Assembly: GCF_011752045.1 (NCBI RefSeq)
Contig: NZ_JAAKXW010000001.1
Location: forward strand, 1,674,001 to 1,738,000
DNA: 64,000 bases
Direction: 5' to 3'
Origin: Microbacterium hydrocarbonoxydans
GTDB taxonomy: Bacteria > Actinomycetota > Actinomycetes > Actinomycetales > Microbacteriaceae
The position numbers and the translations under genes are program-made. Below, one piece after another: positions 41,597 through 50,436 of the stretch. How positions within the stretch are numbered: position 1 is the first letter of the stretch; every line of letters begins with the position of its first letter. The notes under the pieces are model-generated. The model saw nothing but the letters and a program-made list of their open reading frames with translations. It searched no databases and had not been told where the DNA came from.

Positions 41597-42244
41597 ATGC
41601 TCAGCGCCGACACGCTCATCGCCTTCGTGATCGCGGCGTTCATCATGGTCGTGATCCCTGGGCCGACGGTCCTGTTCACGATCGGCCGCGCCATGGCTCT
41701 CGGGCGGCTCGGCGGGTTCCTCAGCATCCTGGGCACCGCCGTCGGCTCGATCCTGCTGGTCGTCGGGGTCGCGCTCGGCGTCGGCACGGTGATCGCGCAG
41801 TCGGTGGTGCTGTTCACGATCGTCAAGGTGCTCGGTGCCGGCTACCTGGTCTTCCTCGGCGTCCAGGCGATCCGGCACCGCAAGGATGCCGCGCGGGCGA
41901 TGGCCGGCGCACAGCCTCGGCGCTCGGGAATCCGCCTGCTCGCCGAGGGGTTCGTCGTCGGTGTCAGCAACCCGAAGTCGATCGCGTTCTTCCTCGCGAT
42001 CCTCCCGCAGTTCGTCGACCTCGATGCGGGCGCCGTGCCCGTGCAGCTGTTCATCCTCGGCGCCGTCGTCGTGGCCATCGGCGTGACGTGCGACGCGGTC
42101 TGGGTGCTGCTGGCGGGCGCGGCCCGCGAGTGGTTCGGGCGGTCCCCGCGACGGCTCGAGGCGATGGGCGCCACCGGGGGCGGGCTCATGATCGCGCTCG
42201 GCGCGTTCCTGCTCGTCTGGAGCGAGAAGCCCGCGACCGCCTGA
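41597..42244 (+). CDS. LysE/RhtB-family amino acid exporter
   Basis: The 215-residue membrane protein has six hydrophobic helices. The family motif VVIPGPTVLFTIGRAMALGRLGGFLSILG is near the N-terminus, and GFVVGVSNPKSIAFFLAILPQFVD is in the middle. It likely exports an amino acid or homoserine-lactone-like compound. TAGGCT (41585-41590) ends 6 nt before the ATG, so the transcript is leaderless. It converges on the DUF1206 gene with an 8-bp gap. Confidence 0.92.
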   Translation: MLSADTLIAFVIAAFIMVVIPGPTVLFTIGRAMALGRLGGFLSILGTAVGSILLVVGVALGVGTVIAQSVVLFTIVKVLGAGYLVFLGVQAIRHRKDAARAMAGAQPRRSGIRLLAEGFVVGVSNPKSIAFFLAILPQFVDLDAGAVPVQLFILGAVVVAIGVTCDAVWVLLAGAAREWFGRSPRRLEAMGATGGGLMIALGAFLLVWSEKPATA

Positions 42245-42252
42245 GAACGCCG

Positions 42253-43053
42253 TCACATCCGGGCGAGGCGGGCCCTCACGAAGCAGAAGATCCCGTACAC
42301 CGCGAGCCCGGCGCCGACGAGCCAGAGCAGCGCGCGCCCGTACGGCAGCGCCATCAGGCTGTGCAGCGCCCCGTCGAGCCCCGCGGCCTTCTCGGGATCG
42401 CGTGTCCACGCCGCGGCGACGACCAGCACCCCGGTGACGATCACCGCGACGCCCTTCGCGATGTATCCGATCACCCCGAAGGTCAGGACCCCAGGACGTA
42501 CGGCTCCGGCAGGGAGCCGGAGCTCCCTCTCGAACGCCCTCGTGACGCCGCCGATGACGAAGCCCGCTCCGACGCCGACGACGGTCAGACCGATCAGCAC
42601 GAGCATGACGGCACCCCCGGGAGCGGAGAGGATCCAGGCGCTCAGGCCCTGCGACGCCTTCTCCGAGTCGGCGCGGCCGCCCAGCGCATAGATCAGAGCC
42701 ATCCCCGCGACGACGAGGTAGGCGAGCGAGATGGCAGCGGCCTTGACCCGACGGCCCCATTTCCTGGACTCGTGCGGATCGGCCATCAGGAACACGCCGG
42801 CGATCTGCCAGGCGGCGAGCGCCACCAGCCCGACCACCATGGCGGTCAGCAGCAGGCCGCCGATCGGCGTCCGACGGATCTGCTCCATCGCTCCGTCCTG
42901 GTCGGCGTCCCCTCCCGCGCCCGAGGCGATGGAGATCGCGATGACGCCGATGAGGAGATGGACCAGGCCCACGACGACGAAACCGGCGCGGGCCACCCGA
43001 CGGAACGCGGATGAGCCCTTCGCCACGCGTGCGGCGTTCTTGGCGGTGCTCAC
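42253..43053 (-). CDS. DUF1206 membrane protein
   Basis: The 266-residue protein consists of three repeated two-helix units (about residues 20-90, 100-170 and 190-260). Each opens with a G-(F/L)-V-x-G-(L/I)-x-H/Y-type motif: ARAGFVVVGLVHLLIGVIAI, AAISLAYLVVAGMALIYAL and FGVIGYIAKGVAVIVTGVLV. This is the DUF1206 pattern, of unknown function. The GTG at 43053 lies 6 nt after TACCAT (leaderless). It is divergent from the siderophore operon, and the iron box lies about 104 bp upstream of its start. Confidence 0.85.
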   Translation of the reverse strand: MSTAKNAARVAKGSSAFRRVARAGFVVVGLVHLLIGVIAISIASGAGGDADQDGAMEQIRRTPIGGLLLTAMVVGLVALAAWQIAGVFLMADPHESRKWGRRVKAAAISLAYLVVAGMALIYALGGRADSEKASQGLSAWILSAPGGAVMLVLIGLTVVGVGAGFVIGGVTRAFERELRLPAGAVRPGVLTFGVIGYIAKGVAVIVTGVLVVAAAWTRDPEKAAGLDGALHSLMALPYGRALLWLVGAGLAVYGIFCFVRARLARM

Positions 43054-43156
43054 CGCTGAATGGTAGCCAACGGGAACCGCCTCGCGGAGGGGGTTGATTC
43101 CCGGGCGGAAGCGGCTCCCGCGCGTCGCGAGGTTGCATGACGAAATGATCATCTAT

Positions 43157-43175
43157 GTAGGATAGGCAAACCTAA
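43157..43175 (+). promoter_or_regulatory. DtxR/IdeR-type iron box of the siderophore operon
   Basis: The 19-bp sequence GTAGGATAGGCAAACCTAA matches the DtxR/IdeR consensus TTAGGTTAGGCTAACCTAA at 16 of 19 positions. It lies 18 nt upstream of the decarboxylase start. Iron-loaded DtxR-family repressor would shut the operon off when iron is plentiful. Confidence 0.85.
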
Positions 43176-43193
43176 CTTGAAGGAGTCGATCCG

Positions 43194-44654
43194 GTGCCTG
43201 AGCTGCTCACCTCGTCCACAGCCGACCTCTACCGTTCGCTGGTCTCGCAGGCCGCCTCCCACGTCGCCGCGCGGTTCGCCGACGTCGCGCAACCCGCCTC
43301 CGGCGCCTCCCGTGCGGAGCTGCAGAGCCTCGTCGACGCGGTCGACCTCGACGCAGCCGGCATCGGAACCCCGTCGGCCATCCGCGAGGTCGACGAGCTC
43401 TTCCTCGCCCACGCGGTGTGGTTCCATCACCCGGCCTATGCTGCGCACCTGAACTGCCCGGTCGTGCTCCCCGCCGTCGCCGCCGAGAGCGTGCTCGCGG
43501 CCGTGAACCCCTCGGTCGACACCTACGACCAGTCCACGGTCGGCACGCTCATGGAGCGCCGGCTGATCGACACCGTCGCCGGCTGGGTCGGCTTCGCCGC
43601 CGGCGACGGCGTGTTCACCTCCGGCGGCACGCAGTCGAACCTGCACGCGCTGTTCCTCGCCAGGGAGGCCGCGATCGCGGAGGCAGGTCCAGCCCGCGCG
43701 TCATCGCTCCCCCGCCTGGTCGTCTTCGCGACGGCGTCCAGCCACTTCAGCGTCGGCAAGTCCGCCCTGCTGCTCGGCCTCGCCGAGGACGCCGTGATCG
43801 AGGTGGCGGACGACGGCGAAGGACGGATGCTGCCCGCCGCCCTCGACGAGGCCGTCGCCGCCGCGCGCGCCGCGGGCCGGCTGCCGATGGCGGTCGTCGC
43901 CACGGCCGGCACCACGGACCGCGGCGTGATCGACCCGCTCGCCCGGATCGCCGAGGTCTGCGACCGTCACGGCGTCTGGCTGCATGTCGACGCGGCCTAC
44001 GGCTGCGGCCTGCTCGTCTCCCGGCGCCGCCGGCATCTGCTCACCGGCATCGAGAGGGCCCGCTCGGTGACCGTCGACTTCCACAAGAGCTTCTTCCAGC
44101 CGGTCTCCTCCAGCGCGATCCTCGTGCGCGAGCCCCGCGATCTCGCAGCCGGCGCGTGGCACGCCGACTACCTGAACCCGATCGAGAACGAGGAGCCGAA
44201 TCAGGTCGACAAGTCCCTGCAGACGACGCGGCGATTCGACGCGCTGAAGCTGTGGGTGTCACTGCGGGCGCTCGGCGCCGACCGCATCGGGGAGATGTTC
44301 GACGCCGTGATCGACCTGGCCGCCCGTGCCGGCGACCTCGTCGAGGCGGATCCGGCACTGGAGCTCGTCGGGCGCACGCAGCTGAGCACCGTGCTGTTCC
44401 GCTCGGTTCCCGGCGGAAGCGACCCGGCCGAGCAGGACGCCCTCGTCGCCGGCATCCGTCGCGTGCTGTTCGAATCGGGCCGGGCCCTGGTCGCGAAGAC
44501 CGTCATCGACGGCCGCCCCTGCCTGAAACTCACCCTGCTCAACCCGGAGACCTCCCTCGAGGATGTGCGGGGCATCCTCGAGACGGTGAAGGATGCCGCC
44601 ACGGCGCTGGCCGGCATGAACCCCGAGCGCGAGCTGATCGGGGCTGGCGCGTGA
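43194..44654 (+). CDS. desA: Lysine decarboxylase of hydroxamate siderophore biosynthesis
   Basis: This 486-residue group II PLP decarboxylase has VFTSGGTQSNLHALFLAREAA, VDAAYGCGLLVSRRRRHLLTGIERA and PLP Lys298 in VDFHKSFFQPVSSSA. It ends with NPETSLEDVRGILE. In this context (desABCD order) it should convert lysine to cadaverine. Related enzymes act on 2,4-diaminobutyrate or aromatic amino acids, so the substrate is inferred from the operon. A GTG start follows AAGGAG by 8 nt. It overlaps the monooxygenase gene by 4 nt. Confidence 0.9.
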   Translation: MPELLTSSTADLYRSLVSQAASHVAARFADVAQPASGASRAELQSLVDAVDLDAAGIGTPSAIREVDELFLAHAVWFHHPAYAAHLNCPVVLPAVAAESVLAAVNPSVDTYDQSTVGTLMERRLIDTVAGWVGFAAGDGVFTSGGTQSNLHALFLAREAAIAEAGPARASSLPRLVVFATASSHFSVGKSALLLGLAEDAVIEVADDGEGRMLPAALDEAVAAARAAGRLPMAVVATAGTTDRGVIDPLARIAEVCDRHGVWLHVDAAYGCGLLVSRRRRHLLTGIERARSVTVDFHKSFFQPVSSSAILVREPRDLAAGAWHADYLNPIENEEPNQVDKSLQTTRRFDALKLWVSLRALGADRIGEMFDAVIDLAARAGDLVEADPALELVGRTQLSTVLFRSVPGGSDPAEQDALVAGIRRVLFESGRALVAKTVIDGRPCLKLTLLNPETSLEDVRGILETVKDAATALAGMNPERELIGAGA

Positions 44655-45961
44655 GCGGCCACGTGCACGACCTCGTCGGCGTCGGCATCGGCCCGTTCAA
44701 CCTGGGGCTCGCGTGCCTCGCGCAGCCGACCGGGCTGGACGCGGTGTTCCTCGACCGGGCCGACGGCTTCCGCTGGCATCACGGGATGATGATCGAGGGC
44801 GCCACCATCCAGGTGCCGTTCCTCGCAGACCTGGTGACGATGGCCGACCCCACCTCGGAGTTCTCCTTCCTCCGCTGGCTGAAGCACACCGGCCGGCTGT
44901 ACCCCTTCTACATCCGCGAGAGCTTCTACGCCCTGCGCACCGAGTACGACGCGTACTGCCGCTGGGCGGCCGAGCGCCTGCCCGGGCTGCGCTGGAATCA
45001 CGAGGTGATCGCGATCGAGCACGACCCCGCGGAGGACGTCTACGTCGTGCGCGCGATGCGCACCGACACCGGTGAGGAGAGCACGGTGCGCGCCCGCCAC
45101 GTCGTCGTCGGCGTCGGCACCCGCCCCACGGCACCCCCGGCGCTGCGCGGGGTGGCCGAGACCGCGGTGCACAGCGCGGACTACCTCCGCAGCCGCGACG
45201 CGCTGCGCGCCACCGACTCGATCACGATCGTCGGCAGCGGGCAGTCGGCCGCAGAGATCTATCGCGACCTCGTCGAGGGCGCGCGCGACGGCGGCTACCG
45301 CCTGGACTGGATCACGCGCTCGCCCCGGTTCTTCCCGATGGAGTACACGAAGCTCACCCTGGAGATGACCTCCCCGGAGTACACCGACCACTTCCACGCG
45401 CTCCCGATCGCGATGCGCCAGCATCTGGGCCGCGAACAGCGCAGCCTCTACAAGGGCATCTCCGCCGACCTCATCGACGACATCTACGACACCCTGTACC
45501 GGCTGAGCGCCGACGGCCCCGTCCCCACGACCCTGCTCACCGACACCGAGGTGATCGCGGCGGAGTGGGACGGCGCCCGACACCGGCTGCGCCTGCGCCA
45601 CGGTCAGCTCGACGAGACCCACGAGCGGGAGACGGCCTCGCTGATCCTGGCCACCGGGTACGCCTCCGAGACGCCGCCCTTCCTCGCCGGCATCGCCGAC
45701 CGGCTGGACTGGGACGCGCTCGGCCGGCTCGACGTCGCCCGCGACTACAGCGTCGACGGCGGTCGCGGACGCGTCTTCGTGCAGAACGGCGAGGAGCACA
45801 CCCACGGGCTCACCGCACCCGACCTCGGGTTCGGAGCCTGGCGCAACTCGTCCATCCTCGCCTCGATCACCGGCCGCGAGGTCTACCCGATCGAGCGCCG
45901 CATCGCCTTCCAGGAGTTCGGGGTCCCGCACGGCGCGCTCGCCCCGGAGGCCGCCCGATGA
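44651..45961 (+). CDS. desB: Lysine/cadaverine N-hydroxylating monooxygenase
   Basis: This 436-residue flavin N-monooxygenase (IucD/DesB type) has the FAD motif VGVGIGPFNLGLACL, the NADPH-binding IVGSGQSAAEIYRDLV and the terminal LATGYASETPPFL. The substrate region IQVPFLADLVTMADPTSEFSFLRWLKHTGRLYPFY is typical. It would hydroxylate the terminal amine of cadaverine to give N-hydroxycadaverine. The GTG start overlaps the decarboxylase stop (GTGA) and the stop overlaps the next ATG (ATGA). Confidence 0.93.
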   Translation: MSGHVHDLVGVGIGPFNLGLACLAQPTGLDAVFLDRADGFRWHHGMMIEGATIQVPFLADLVTMADPTSEFSFLRWLKHTGRLYPFYIRESFYALRTEYDAYCRWAAERLPGLRWNHEVIAIEHDPAEDVYVVRAMRTDTGEESTVRARHVVVGVGTRPTAPPALRGVAETAVHSADYLRSRDALRATDSITIVGSGQSAAEIYRDLVEGARDGGYRLDWITRSPRFFPMEYTKLTLEMTSPEYTDHFHALPIAMRQHLGREQRSLYKGISADLIDDIYDTLYRLSADGPVPTTLLTDTEVIAAEWDGARHRLRLRHGQLDETHERETASLILATGYASETPPFLAGIADRLDWDALGRLDVARDYSVDGGRGRVFVQNGEEHTHGLTAPDLGFGAWRNSSILASITGREVYPIERRIAFQEFGVPHGALAPEAAR

Positions 45962-46536
45962 GCGACGCCTCCGGACTCGCCGTCGCCCTCGCCCCCGCCG
46001 ACCCGCAGCGCGACGCCCCGCTGCTGCAGCACTGGCTCGCCGACCCGCATTCGGCGTTCTGGGGCATGGCCGACCACGACGAGGACGCCGTCGCGGCCTA
46101 CCTCGTCGGCATCACGGGTCATCCCGCGCAGGACGCCTGGCTCGGGCTCGTGAACGGCATCCCCGCGTTCTATGCGGAGACCTATGATCCCGCGCGCGTG
46201 CTGCTGAGCGGCGTCCATCAGGCGCTGCCCGGCGACCTCGGCATGCATGTGCTGATCTCCCCGCCCGGCGGTGAGCCCCGGCACGGCTTCACCGACGCCG
46301 TCTTCGCCGGCGTCATGGCCTGGTGCTTCGACGGGCTCGGCGCGCACCGCGTGGTCGTCGAGCCCGACGTGCGGAACGACCTCATCCGCCGCAAGAACGT
46401 GCGGGCCGGCTTCACCGAGCTCCGCGAGGTGGCCGTCGAAGACGGCGGCCACGTCAAGACCGCGATGCTGTCGGTCTGCACCCGCGCCGCGTTCGCGGCA
46501 TCCGACATCGCCCGCGAACGAGAGGCCCGCGCATGA
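45958..46536 (+). CDS. desC: Siderophore N-acyltransferase (IucB/DesC-like GNAT)
   Basis: The 192-residue protein belongs to the RhbD/IucB-type acyltransferases. It has HWLADPHSAFWGM near the N-terminus, PAFYAETYDPARVLL, the CoA-binding region HVLISPPGGEPRHGFTDAVFAGVMAWCF and VVVEPDVRNDLIRRKNVRAGF. It would add acetyl or succinyl groups to N-hydroxycadaverine, making the hydroxamate. It overlaps both neighbours by 4 nt. A second related acyltransferase ends the operon. Confidence 0.9.
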   Translation: MSDASGLAVALAPADPQRDAPLLQHWLADPHSAFWGMADHDEDAVAAYLVGITGHPAQDAWLGLVNGIPAFYAETYDPARVLLSGVHQALPGDLGMHVLISPPGGEPRHGFTDAVFAGVMAWCFDGLGAHRVVVEPDVRNDLIRRKNVRAGFTELREVAVEDGGHVKTAMLSVCTRAAFAASDIAREREARA

Positions 46537-48329
46537 CCACCCCCACCGCCCACCTGAACCCCGCCGCCCACCTGACCCCCGAGTCCCTGGAGAAGGCGCA
46601 GCGCCACCTCGTCGCGAAGGCGCTGGCCGAGTTCAGCCACGAACGACTCATTGCCCCCGAGCCGCTCGCAGACGGCACCTGGATGCTGCGCACCACGCCC
46701 GGAGTCGAGTACCGCTTCGGCGCCGTGCGCGCAGAGCTCGAGCACTGGATCGTCGACGAGCACAGCATCCGCCGCCTCGCCGACGGCGCCGAGACGCCGC
46801 TGGACGCGCAGGCGCTCATCCTCGAACTGCAGCCGCGGCTCGGTCTCTCCGACGAGCTCCTGCCGGTGTACCTCGAGGAGATCGCATCGACCCTTGCGGG
46901 TGCGATGTTCAAGGTCGCGCAGGGAGGACCGACGGCGGATGCTCTCGCCGACGCGGACTTCCAGACGATCGAGGCCGCGATGACCGAGGGCCACCCCGGC
47001 TTCGTCGCCAACAACGGGCGCATCGGCTTCGGCGTGTCCGATCATGCCGCTTTCTCCCCGGAGTCCGGCCGGCCGTTCCGGATGGTCTGGGTCGCCGCAC
47101 GCCGCTCCGCCGCGCACCTCGCGCTCGGCGCCGGGCTCTCCGAGGAGACGCTGCTCGAGGGCGAGCTGAGCGCGGCCGAGCGCGACCGCTTCGCCTCCCG
47201 GCTGCGCGACCTCGGCGAGGATCCTGCCGACTTCCTGCTCCTGCCCGTGCATCCGTGGCAGTGGGAGAACCGGGTCGCGATCACCTTCGCCCCCGACCTC
47301 GCCCGCCGCGACCTCGTGCTGATCGGCGAGAGCGAGGACGAGTACCGAGCGCAGCAGTCGGTGCGGACCATGTTCAACATCTCCCAGCCGCACAGGCACT
47401 ATGTGAAGACCGCGCTCGCGGTGCAGAACATGGGCTTCCTCCGCGGCCTCTCCCCCGCGTACATGCGCGTGACCCCCGCGATCAACGACTGGGTCGCCGA
47501 CCTCGTCGCCGGCGACGCGACGCTGCGCGACAGCGGCTTCCGGGTGCTCCGCGAGCGCGCCTCGATCGGCTACACCGGAGACGCCTACCACCGCACCGCC
47601 GAGCCCTCCGCCCACCGCAAGATGCTCGCCGCCCTGTGGCGCGAGAGCCCGATGCCGCTGATCTCCGGGACGCAGCGCCTCGCCACCCTGGCCTCGCTGC
47701 TGCACCGCGATCCGTCCGGGGCGTCGGTCGCGACCGCCCTCGTGCGACGCAGCGGCCTCCCCGCCGCGCAGTGGGTGCGGGCCCTGCTGCGCGCGTACCT
47801 GCGCCCGATCGTGCACTGCCTGCTCGCCCACGACCTGGCGTTCATGCCGCACGGGGAGAACCTCATCCTCATCCTCGAGGCCCACACGCCGACAGGTGTG
47901 TTCATGAAGGACATCGGTGAGGAGGTCGCGCTGCTCGCCGACCGTGCGGTGCCGGACGAGGTGCGCCGGGTCGTGGCGACCGTCGGCGACGAGGAGAAGG
48001 CGCTCGCCGTGTTCACGGACGTGTTCGACGGGGTGCTCCGCCACCTCTCCGGCATCCTGCACGTCGCCGGGACCCTCCCCGAGCAGGATTTCTGGCGGAT
48101 CGCCGCGGAGATCGTCGACGAGCATGCGGCGGAGCATCCGCACCTCGACTCCCTCGTGGACCTGCGGGCTGATGCCTTCGCGCACTCCTGCCTGAACCGG
48201 CTGCAGCTGCGGAACACGCTGCGCATGGTCGACATCGCGAACCAGTCGGCCTCACTGATGTACGCGGGCACGCTGGAGAATCCGATCGGGCGCGCCCGCT
48301 TCCCGCAGCTCGCCGCTGTGGGAGGCTGA
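46533..48329 (+). CDS. desD: NRPS-independent siderophore synthetase (IucA/IucC family)
   Basis: This 598-residue ATP-dependent synthetase has the IucA/IucC core signatures: GHPGFVANNGRIGFGVSDHAAFSPE, LLPVHPWQWENRVA, SVRTMFNISQPHRHYVKTALAVQNMGFLRGLS, the active-site MPHGENLILILE, and the FhuF-like C-terminal region with DSLVDLRADAFAHSCLNRLQLRN. It joins N-acyl-N-hydroxycadaverine units into linear or cyclic trihydroxamates such as desferrioxamines. The ATG overlaps the previous stop by 4 nt. Only 4 nt separate its stop from the acylase gene. Confidence 0.95.
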   Translation: MTTPTAHLNPAAHLTPESLEKAQRHLVAKALAEFSHERLIAPEPLADGTWMLRTTPGVEYRFGAVRAELEHWIVDEHSIRRLADGAETPLDAQALILELQPRLGLSDELLPVYLEEIASTLAGAMFKVAQGGPTADALADADFQTIEAAMTEGHPGFVANNGRIGFGVSDHAAFSPESGRPFRMVWVAARRSAAHLALGAGLSEETLLEGELSAAERDRFASRLRDLGEDPADFLLLPVHPWQWENRVAITFAPDLARRDLVLIGESEDEYRAQQSVRTMFNISQPHRHYVKTALAVQNMGFLRGLSPAYMRVTPAINDWVADLVAGDATLRDSGFRVLRERASIGYTGDAYHRTAEPSAHRKMLAALWRESPMPLISGTQRLATLASLLHRDPSGASVATALVRRSGLPAAQWVRALLRAYLRPIVHCLLAHDLAFMPHGENLILILEAHTPTGVFMKDIGEEVALLADRAVPDEVRRVVATVGDEEKALAVFTDVFDGVLRHLSGILHVAGTLPEQDFWRIAAEIVDEHAAEHPHLDSLVDLRADAFAHSCLNRLQLRNTLRMVDIANQSASLMYAGTLENPIGRARFPQLAAVGG

Positions 48330-48333
48330 GCGG

Positions 48334-50436
48334 ATGGCGGAGGTCTTCCGTGACGCGCTGGGCGTCCCGCACATCCGGGCGACGGACGTGCGGGACCTCG
48401 CCCGCGCTCAGGGCGAGGTGACCGCGCGCGACCGCGGCTGGCAGATCGAGGTCGACCGGCTCCGCGCCGCGGGGCGGCTCTCCGAGCTGATCGGCGAGGC
48501 CGGCGTGGCGTGGGATGTGTTCGCCCGCCGTGCGCGCCTCGACGACACCGCACGGCGAGCTTTCGCCGCCCTCGATGCGGAGTCACGGAGGTTCGTCGGC
48601 GACTATGCGGCAGGCGTGCGCCGCGGCATGGAGGCCGTCGGCGCTGACGCCGCCGAGTTCCGCACCCTCGACGAGGCATTCGGGGATGCGGTGCCGCTCA
48701 CGCCATGGGACGATCACGATCCGCTCAGCGTGCTGCACGTCGCGCACGCCCTCTTCTCCACCTTCCCGGCCCTGCTCTGGCGCGAGCACGTCGCGATGAC
48801 GCTCGGCGACGAGTGGGTCGATGTCTTCGCGGGCGACGACGTCGACGAGACGCTGCCGCGCTCGGGGAGCAACGCCTGGGCGCTGCACGGCAGCCGCACG
48901 GCGAGCGGGATGCCGCTGCTCGCCGGCGATCCGCACCGGCTGTTCGAGCTGCCGGGCGTCTATCAGCAGGTCCGTCTCGCCTGCGACGAGTTCGACGTCG
49001 TCGGCCTCGCCTTCCCCGGCGTGCCTGGGGCCCCGCATTTCGCGCACGCCGGCAGCGCCGCGTGGGGCATCACGAACGCGATCGCGCACAGCGTCGAGGT
49101 GTTCGAGGAGCACCTGCGGGCGACGGGCTCGGGGTACGAGGCGCTCGGACCGGAAGGCTGGGCGCCGGTCGACGTGCAGCGCTCTGCCGTCCGCATCCGC
49201 GGCGGCTCCGGCATCATCGTCGAGGCGCTGGAGACCGCGCGTGGCTGCGTCGTGACGGACGTCCGGCCGCACCCCGTGCACGAGGGAGAGCTGCAGGCGT
49301 GGAGCATCCGCCACCCCGCGCGGACGGATGCCGACCTCGGTGCCGCCGCCCTGCTCCCGCTGCTGCGCGCTCGCACCGCCGCCGAGGTGATCGACGCCTT
49401 CGGCTCCTGGGTCGACCCGGTGAACCGGGTGTTCGCCGCCGACCGCGACGGAGCGGTGCTCTCGGCCACCGTCGGCGTCGCGCCGTCCCGCGATCGCGGC
49501 GGGCGCCGACGGGCGCTGCCCGCAGACGCCGGCACCGTCGAGGACCGGAGACCGCCCGCGGCGGTGCCGGTCGCCGATGTCGCGGTGGACGCCAACGAGC
49601 GCCCTGCCCGCGCGGAGATCGATCTCGGCTGGGCGTACCCCTCCGGGCACCGTGCGCGGAGGATCGCGGAGCTCGTCGACGCCCTCCGCCCGGATCGCGC
49701 CGAGGACTTCGGAGCGATCTGGGCCGACACCGACAGCGGCACGCGACGGGCACTGCTCCCGCAGCTGCCCACCGGCGACCTCCCCGCCGACGCTGCACGG
49801 GTGCGCGATGCTCTGGTCGCCTGGGACGGCCGGATGGACGCAGACTCCCCGGCCGCGGGGCTCTTCGCCGCGTGGCGCAACGCGCTGGTGACGGCGTTGT
49901 CCGCCCACCCTGCCCTCGCCGCACTTCGTGCGCCGCATCCGTTCGGAGCCGTGTTCGACCCCTGGCTGCACGTGGAGGGGCAGGTCGCCGCGGCGCTGCC
50001 GCGGCTGCTCCGGCATCCGTCTCTGCAGCCGGATGCCCAGGACCTCGTCGTGTCCGCGCTGACGATCGCCGCGACTGCCGGCGAGTGGGGCGCGACCCAT
50101 CGGATGCTGCCGCTGCACGTCTTCACCGATGTCGCCGGGGTCGCGGACCCGGGCGCCGTGTTCGACACGCCGCTCTCCGGCGACGGCGACACCGTGTGCT
50201 GCACGGGCTCGACCCCTGGCTCCACCGACCGCGGCTGGCGCGGGTCCGTCGCCCGCTGGGCGTGGGACCTCTCCGACCGCGAGCGGAGCCTGTGGAGTGT
50301 GCCGTTCGGCGCGTCCGGCGACCCCGGATCCCCGCACTTCGCCGACCAGCACGCCGCCTGGGCCGCCGTGCACCCCACCCGCATCGTCACCGACTGGCGC
50401 GCCCTCGCCATCGACCGATCCACCGGAGCAGCATGA
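48334..50436 (+). CDS. Cytoplasmic penicillin-acylase-family Ntn hydrolase in the siderophore operon
   Basis: This 700-residue S45-type Ntn hydrolase has its predicted autocleavage point in LPRSGSNAWALHGSRT, where Ser of GSNAW (about residue 176) becomes the nucleophile. Further penicillin acylase features are MPLLAGDPHRLFELPGVYQQVRL and the beta-chain AWGITNAIAHS. No signal peptide is present, unlike periplasmic PvdQ or secreted penicillin acylases, so it would act inside the cell. It lies 4 nt after desD. From memory, actinobacterial desferrioxamine clusters can carry such a gene (called desG) with an acyltransferase (desH), proposed for acylated or aryl variants. Confidence 0.85.
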   Translation: MAEVFRDALGVPHIRATDVRDLARAQGEVTARDRGWQIEVDRLRAAGRLSELIGEAGVAWDVFARRARLDDTARRAFAALDAESRRFVGDYAAGVRRGMEAVGADAAEFRTLDEAFGDAVPLTPWDDHDPLSVLHVAHALFSTFPALLWREHVAMTLGDEWVDVFAGDDVDETLPRSGSNAWALHGSRTASGMPLLAGDPHRLFELPGVYQQVRLACDEFDVVGLAFPGVPGAPHFAHAGSAAWGITNAIAHSVEVFEEHLRATGSGYEALGPEGWAPVDVQRSAVRIRGGSGIIVEALETARGCVVTDVRPHPVHEGELQAWSIRHPARTDADLGAAALLPLLRARTAAEVIDAFGSWVDPVNRVFAADRDGAVLSATVGVAPSRDRGGRRRALPADAGTVEDRRPPAAVPVADVAVDANERPARAEIDLGWAYPSGHRARRIAELVDALRPDRAEDFGAIWADTDSGTRRALLPQLPTGDLPADAARVRDALVAWDGRMDADSPAAGLFAAWRNALVTALSAHPALAALRAPHPFGAVFDPWLHVEGQVAAALPRLLRHPSLQPDAQDLVVSALTIAATAGEWGATHRMLPLHVFTDVAGVADPGAVFDTPLSGDGDTVCCTGSTPGSTDRGWRGSVARWAWDLSDRERSLWSVPFGASGDPGSPHFADQHAAWAAVHPTRIVTDWRALAIDRSTGAA

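Noticed and set aside
44201..45931. 576-codon minus-strand frame and similar antisense frames across 46.2-50.9 kb
   Set aside because: They mirror desB, desD and the acylase gene. The plus-strand frames carry intact catalytic motifs and 4-nt operon overlaps.
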